42,941 nucleotides of DNA from an uncultured Eubacteriales bacterium. Its GTDB lineage: Bacteria > Bacillota > Clostridia > Oscillospirales > Oscillospiraceae. The notes beneath the pieces were generated by a model that saw nothing but the letters and a program-made list of their open reading frames with translations, was not told where the DNA came from and did no database searches. Position numbers and translations under genes: made by a program. Numbering within the stretch: the stretch's first letter is position 1; every line of letters begins with the position of its first letter. Where the stretch lies: the NCBI GenBank assembly GCA_900548625.1, contig URLO01000012.1:1-42941 (forward strand), given 5' to 3'. Shown here one piece after another: positions 40,675 through 42,941 of this stretch.

Positions 40675-41899
40675 TGACAACTTCCCAATGGCCATTGACG
40701 AACTCTAAAAAGATCGTTCGATCAGGCTCCTGCACGATGCCGCCTTTGCTCACGCAGACGGAAAAAGAAATTTCATTTTCTGTCTGGCTCTTTAATTCCA
40801 AAGAAACAACTTCAAAGACTGTATTCTCATAATAGGCTCTGGCTGCTTCATCTGCTATTTTCAACTCATCATTGGGTGCTGCTTCTGTAATAGAAATTAA
40901 ATTGCCAATCGGGGGAGTCGATTCTTGAAAAATGTCCGAGCAGACTATTTGTACCCGCGTACCAATTTTTAATTCCCAATCTTTTTGTTCCTCTGTCAAT
41001 TCAAACAGCACTTTATCATAGCTTAGTCCTGAATTTTCCTCGACATCAACAAGAATAATGGGAACTAAACTTTCAATCACATTGTCAATGATTGTTCCTG
41101 TGAAAGTAATACTATTTGGAATGACAATTTGCTCTGGTTCATTCGGATCTGCTTCTTTGTAATTATCCTCTATAACAGGTGCGGCACCGATTGCTTCGCT
41201 ATCGGGACGATCAATAAAGCTGTCCTCTGCGGTAATTTCATAATCGTCAAACTTGGCAAAGAAAGTTCCGTCCTCTAAAAGAGAAACCGTAATTGCTTTT
41301 GTCAGAGTCTTTCCATTTTCAAATGTAATCTCCATGACGATAATATCATTCCGCATTTCCTCCGGCAAAGCTGCAATCGTACTGTCCTCATTGTCAGTCA
41401 GTTCCCGAATTGTGGCATTGGGAACCCAGTCAATCAAGAGATAATAGTATTCGCTTTCATCCTCGCCATAGGAAACCGTAAAGTTTTGAGCAAGGCCAAA
41501 TTCATCCCGCTTTTCCGTCCAGTCCATAAAATTGATTTGCTGGTTTTTGCAGGAAAAACGGACAGTAGAAATGTCCTTCCCAGAAAGATAGAACATCAGC
41601 GGATGCCCTGTCATTTCGCCGCTGTCGCTGATCGTACCTGTGTTGATGACTGCACCGGCCTGCGTAATTTCCTCGTCCGTCCCATGTGCATAGGCAGTTA
41701 CAACCATACCGCCAAAGGGAGAGAAAATACTAATGCCTCCAGCGAGTATGCACAGCGCGAGAACAGCCGCGATCATTGATCTGCCAAAAGGCTTCTTGAA
41801 AAAGCTGACCTTTTTTTCTGCGGCCATATAACTTGCCGCCTCTTGGATGTGCCGGGTGCTGATATTCCCAACACCATCGGAAATATCCTTTCGTGTCAT
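40661..41899 (-). CDS. Membrane-anchored anti-sigma-like protein of the mobile element
   Basis: A 412-residue protein with about 40 cytoplasmic residues (KDISDGVGNISTRHIQEA), one membrane helix (about 42-62, MIAAVLALCILAGGISIF) and a large AT-rich-coded outer domain rich in Asp, Glu, Thr and Ile. The start overlaps the ECF sigma stop by four bases (ATGA). The N-terminal SDGVGNISTRHIQEAASY resembles the start of DUF4179-type anti-sigma proteins. It probably releases the sigma factor on an outside signal. The outer domain matches nothing I recognise. Confidence 0.75.
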   Translation of the reverse strand: MTRKDISDGVGNISTRHIQEAASYMAAEKKVSFFKKPFGRSMIAAVLALCILAGGISIFSPFGGMVVTAYAHGTDEEITQAGAVINTGTISDSGEMTGHPLMFYLSGKDISTVRFSCKNQQINFMDWTEKRDEFGLAQNFTVSYGEDESEYYYLLIDWVPNATIRELTDNEDSTIAALPEEMRNDIIVMEITFENGKTLTKAITVSLLEDGTFFAKFDDYEITAEDSFIDRPDSEAIGAAPVIEDNYKEADPNEPEQIVIPNSITFTGTIIDNVIESLVPIILVDVEENSGLSYDKVLFELTEEQKDWELKIGTRVQIVCSDIFQESTPPIGNLISITEAAPNDELKIADEAARAYYENTVFEVVSLELKSQTENEISFSVCVSKGGIVQEPDRTIFLEFVNGHWEVVNEGY

Positions 41900-42453
41900 A
41901 GGATGTACCCCTCTTTCTTCAAATAGTTTTTCAATCTTTCCCGTGTTCTGGAAAGGCGAACAGATACATTGTTTTTGCTCATGTGCAATCGTTCTGCTAT
42001 CTCTGAAATCGAATCGGAGTACCAGTATCGCCGTACAAACATTACCCTGTTCTCCCGATCCAGCGTATCAAGGAACTGATCAAGAGTAGCAGAAAGCTCC
42101 TTGGCTGTCAGCTTGTCCTCGACAGTTTCAGAAGAAGCAAGACAGTCCTCCAATTCATCCAATGCAGCATCGTAAAAGCTGTTTCGTTTGATCGCTGTAT
42201 TGGCGTGGTACTTCATAATCGACAGATTGCGAACGATTCTACAAATATAGGTCAATAGCGGGTTTGGGTTTTGAGGCGGTATCGTATTCCATGCACCCAA
42301 ATAAGCGTCGTTGACACATTCTTCTGCGTCATGCGAATTGTTCAAAATATTCTTTGCAACCTTGCTGCAAACAGCCCCGTATTTTGTTGATAGCTCCATG
42401 ATTGCCTGCTCCGAGCGCGCATAGAACAAATCAATAATTTTGCTATCGTCCAA
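41896..42453 (-). CDS. ECF-type sigma factor of the mobile element (TTG start)
   Basis: A 185-residue region 2 plus region 4 sigma factor. It has YGAVCSKVAKNIL, DAEECVNDAYLGAW, RVMFVRRYWYSDSISEIAER and the helix-turn-helix MSKNNVSVRLSRTRERLK. It is clearly homologous over its length to the chromosomal factor at 22262-22822, including the MDD-IIDL--ARSEQA start and a TTG initiation codon, but is much more AT-rich. It is coupled to the downstream anti-sigma-like gene. It stands where resistance cargo lies in related elements. Confidence 0.88.
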   Translation of the reverse strand: MDDSKIIDLFYARSEQAIMELSTKYGAVCSKVAKNILNNSHDAEECVNDAYLGAWNTIPPQNPNPLLTYICRIVRNLSIMKYHANTAIKRNSFYDAALDELEDCLASSETVEDKLTAKELSATLDQFLDTLDRENRVMFVRRYWYSDSISEIAERLHMSKNNVSVRLSRTRERLKNYLKKEGYIL

Positions 42454-42657
42454 TTATATCACCGTCCTTTCCTGCCTCACCCATGTACTATGGATTTAGC
42501 AGAAAACATTACAAAGAAAATAAAAATTTTTTGAACTGGTCATCCAGAAGTGTTACCAGTATTCTAATCGACTCCACCTGAAATCTCAATGTTGTTTGCG
42601 TGAAATAAAATAGTCAGTTTAATGAAACGTTATCTCGTTCAAATACTATCACCCGAA

Positions 42658-42671
42658 ATGTAAAATTACAT
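42658..42671 (+). promoter_or_regulatory. Perfect 14-bp palindrome before the XRE gene
   Basis: ATGTAA-AA-TTACAT ends 15 bp before the XRE start codon, directly upstream of its ribosome site. It is a candidate operator for autorepression. The rest of the 230-bp divergent gap is AT-rich with no further clear feature. Confidence 0.5.
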
Positions 42672-42685
42672 CAGGTGGTGATGCT

Positions 42686-42941
42686 ATGAAAATTGAACGG
42701 GACGAGCGCAAATTTGACTTTCACGGGATCGGACTTGCTATCAAGAAAGCCCGTGAGCGTGAGGGCATGACGCAAGAACAGTTAGGTTATATTGTTGACC
42801 GTGATCCTCGCACCATTATGTATCACGAAAATGACGGACAGCATCCGAGCCTAAACGCCTTTTACCAAATGGTAACAATGTTCGGTATCTCCGTGGACGA
42901 ATACTTTTATCCCGACATGGGAGCCGATGAAGCCGCAAAGA
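42686..42941 (+). CDS. XRE-family transcriptional regulator, cut by the window end
   Basis: The frame is open from the ATG at 42686 (AGGTGGTG five bases upstream) to the window end, 85 codons. Residues about 14-70 form an XRE helix-turn-helix (GIGLAIKKAREREGMTQEQL, then GYIVDRDPRTIMYHEN), and the sequence continues with FGISVDEYFYPDMG. Such regulators are encoded divergently in Tn916/Tn1549-type elements (Orf9 position) and repress transfer genes. The C-terminus is outside the window. Confidence 0.85.
   Translation, partial: MKIERDERKFDFHGIGLAIKKAREREGMTQEQLGYIVDRDPRTIMYHENDGQHPSLNAFYQMVTMFGISVDEYFYPDMGADEAAK

Overview
The window looks like a piece of chromosome from a GC-rich member of the Clostridia, most likely an Oscillospiraceae-type gut anaerobe, with part of an integrated conjugative-type element at its right end. 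The Firmicutes assignment rests on AGGAGG-type ribosome sites, a perfect CIRCE operator in front of hrcA-grpE-dnaK-dnaJ, a large (about 306 nt) SRP RNA with an Alu domain, a dnaG-rpoD pair, and a Bce-type two-component/ABC module. The genus is inference. No rRNA, tRNA or CRISPR array was seen.

Left part (1-13.1 kb): an AT-rich truncated membrane-protein fragment; a GT4 glycosyltransferase; a six-hairpin intergenic array; a CPA2 cation/proton antiporter; then a leftward nucleoside-salvage block in which an ABC importer (ATPase nupO, permeases nupP and nupQ) leads to uridine kinase udk. Divergent from it is the heat-shock operon hrcA-grpE-dnaK-dnaJ, with its promoter overlapping CIRCE.

Middle (13.2-36.6 kb): a tightly packed leftward run ymdB - yhaO-like nuclease - yhaN-like ATPase - BceR-like regulator - BceS-like kinase, with overlapping or abutting genes. 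After a gap holding a direct-repeat operator that resembles a BceR box, it continues with a 56-residue basic protein, BceA-like ATPase and BceB-like permease. To the right lie an ECF sigma/anti-sigma pair, a small membrane protein, type I asparaginase, SRP RNA, acyl carrier protein, rpoD, dnaG, a dGTPase-like HD protein, a YigZ protein, hflX, rpmE and a membrane-bound XRE regulator. Rightward genes follow: a Cof-type phosphatase, an Asp/Glu racemase-family protein, the last quarter of a dead dicarboxylate symporter, and a type Ic aspartate aminotransferase.

Right end (36.6-42.9 kb): a mobile region in a different base composition. Next to the aminotransferase are the 3' ends of an older element (a mobC fragment joined to a frameshifted DUF4368 recombinase tail). 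Then comes an intact large serine recombinase, a 62-residue protein, a 630 bp structured leader, a Tn916 Orf7-like sigma factor, a Cys-rich KTR protein, and a second ECF sigma/anti-sigma pair paralogous to the chromosomal one. A divergent XRE regulator runs off the window. The layout resembles Tn916/Tn5397, with the sigma/anti-sigma pair where tet(M) would sit.

The most interesting signals are RNA-level. A 12-bp hairpin buries the recombinase ribosome site just after a good promoter. A near-identical 25-bp dyad occurs twice in the element. The 39.0-39.6 kb leader is packed with terminator-like stems. A probably conserved non-coding block lies at 32.86-33.05 kb.
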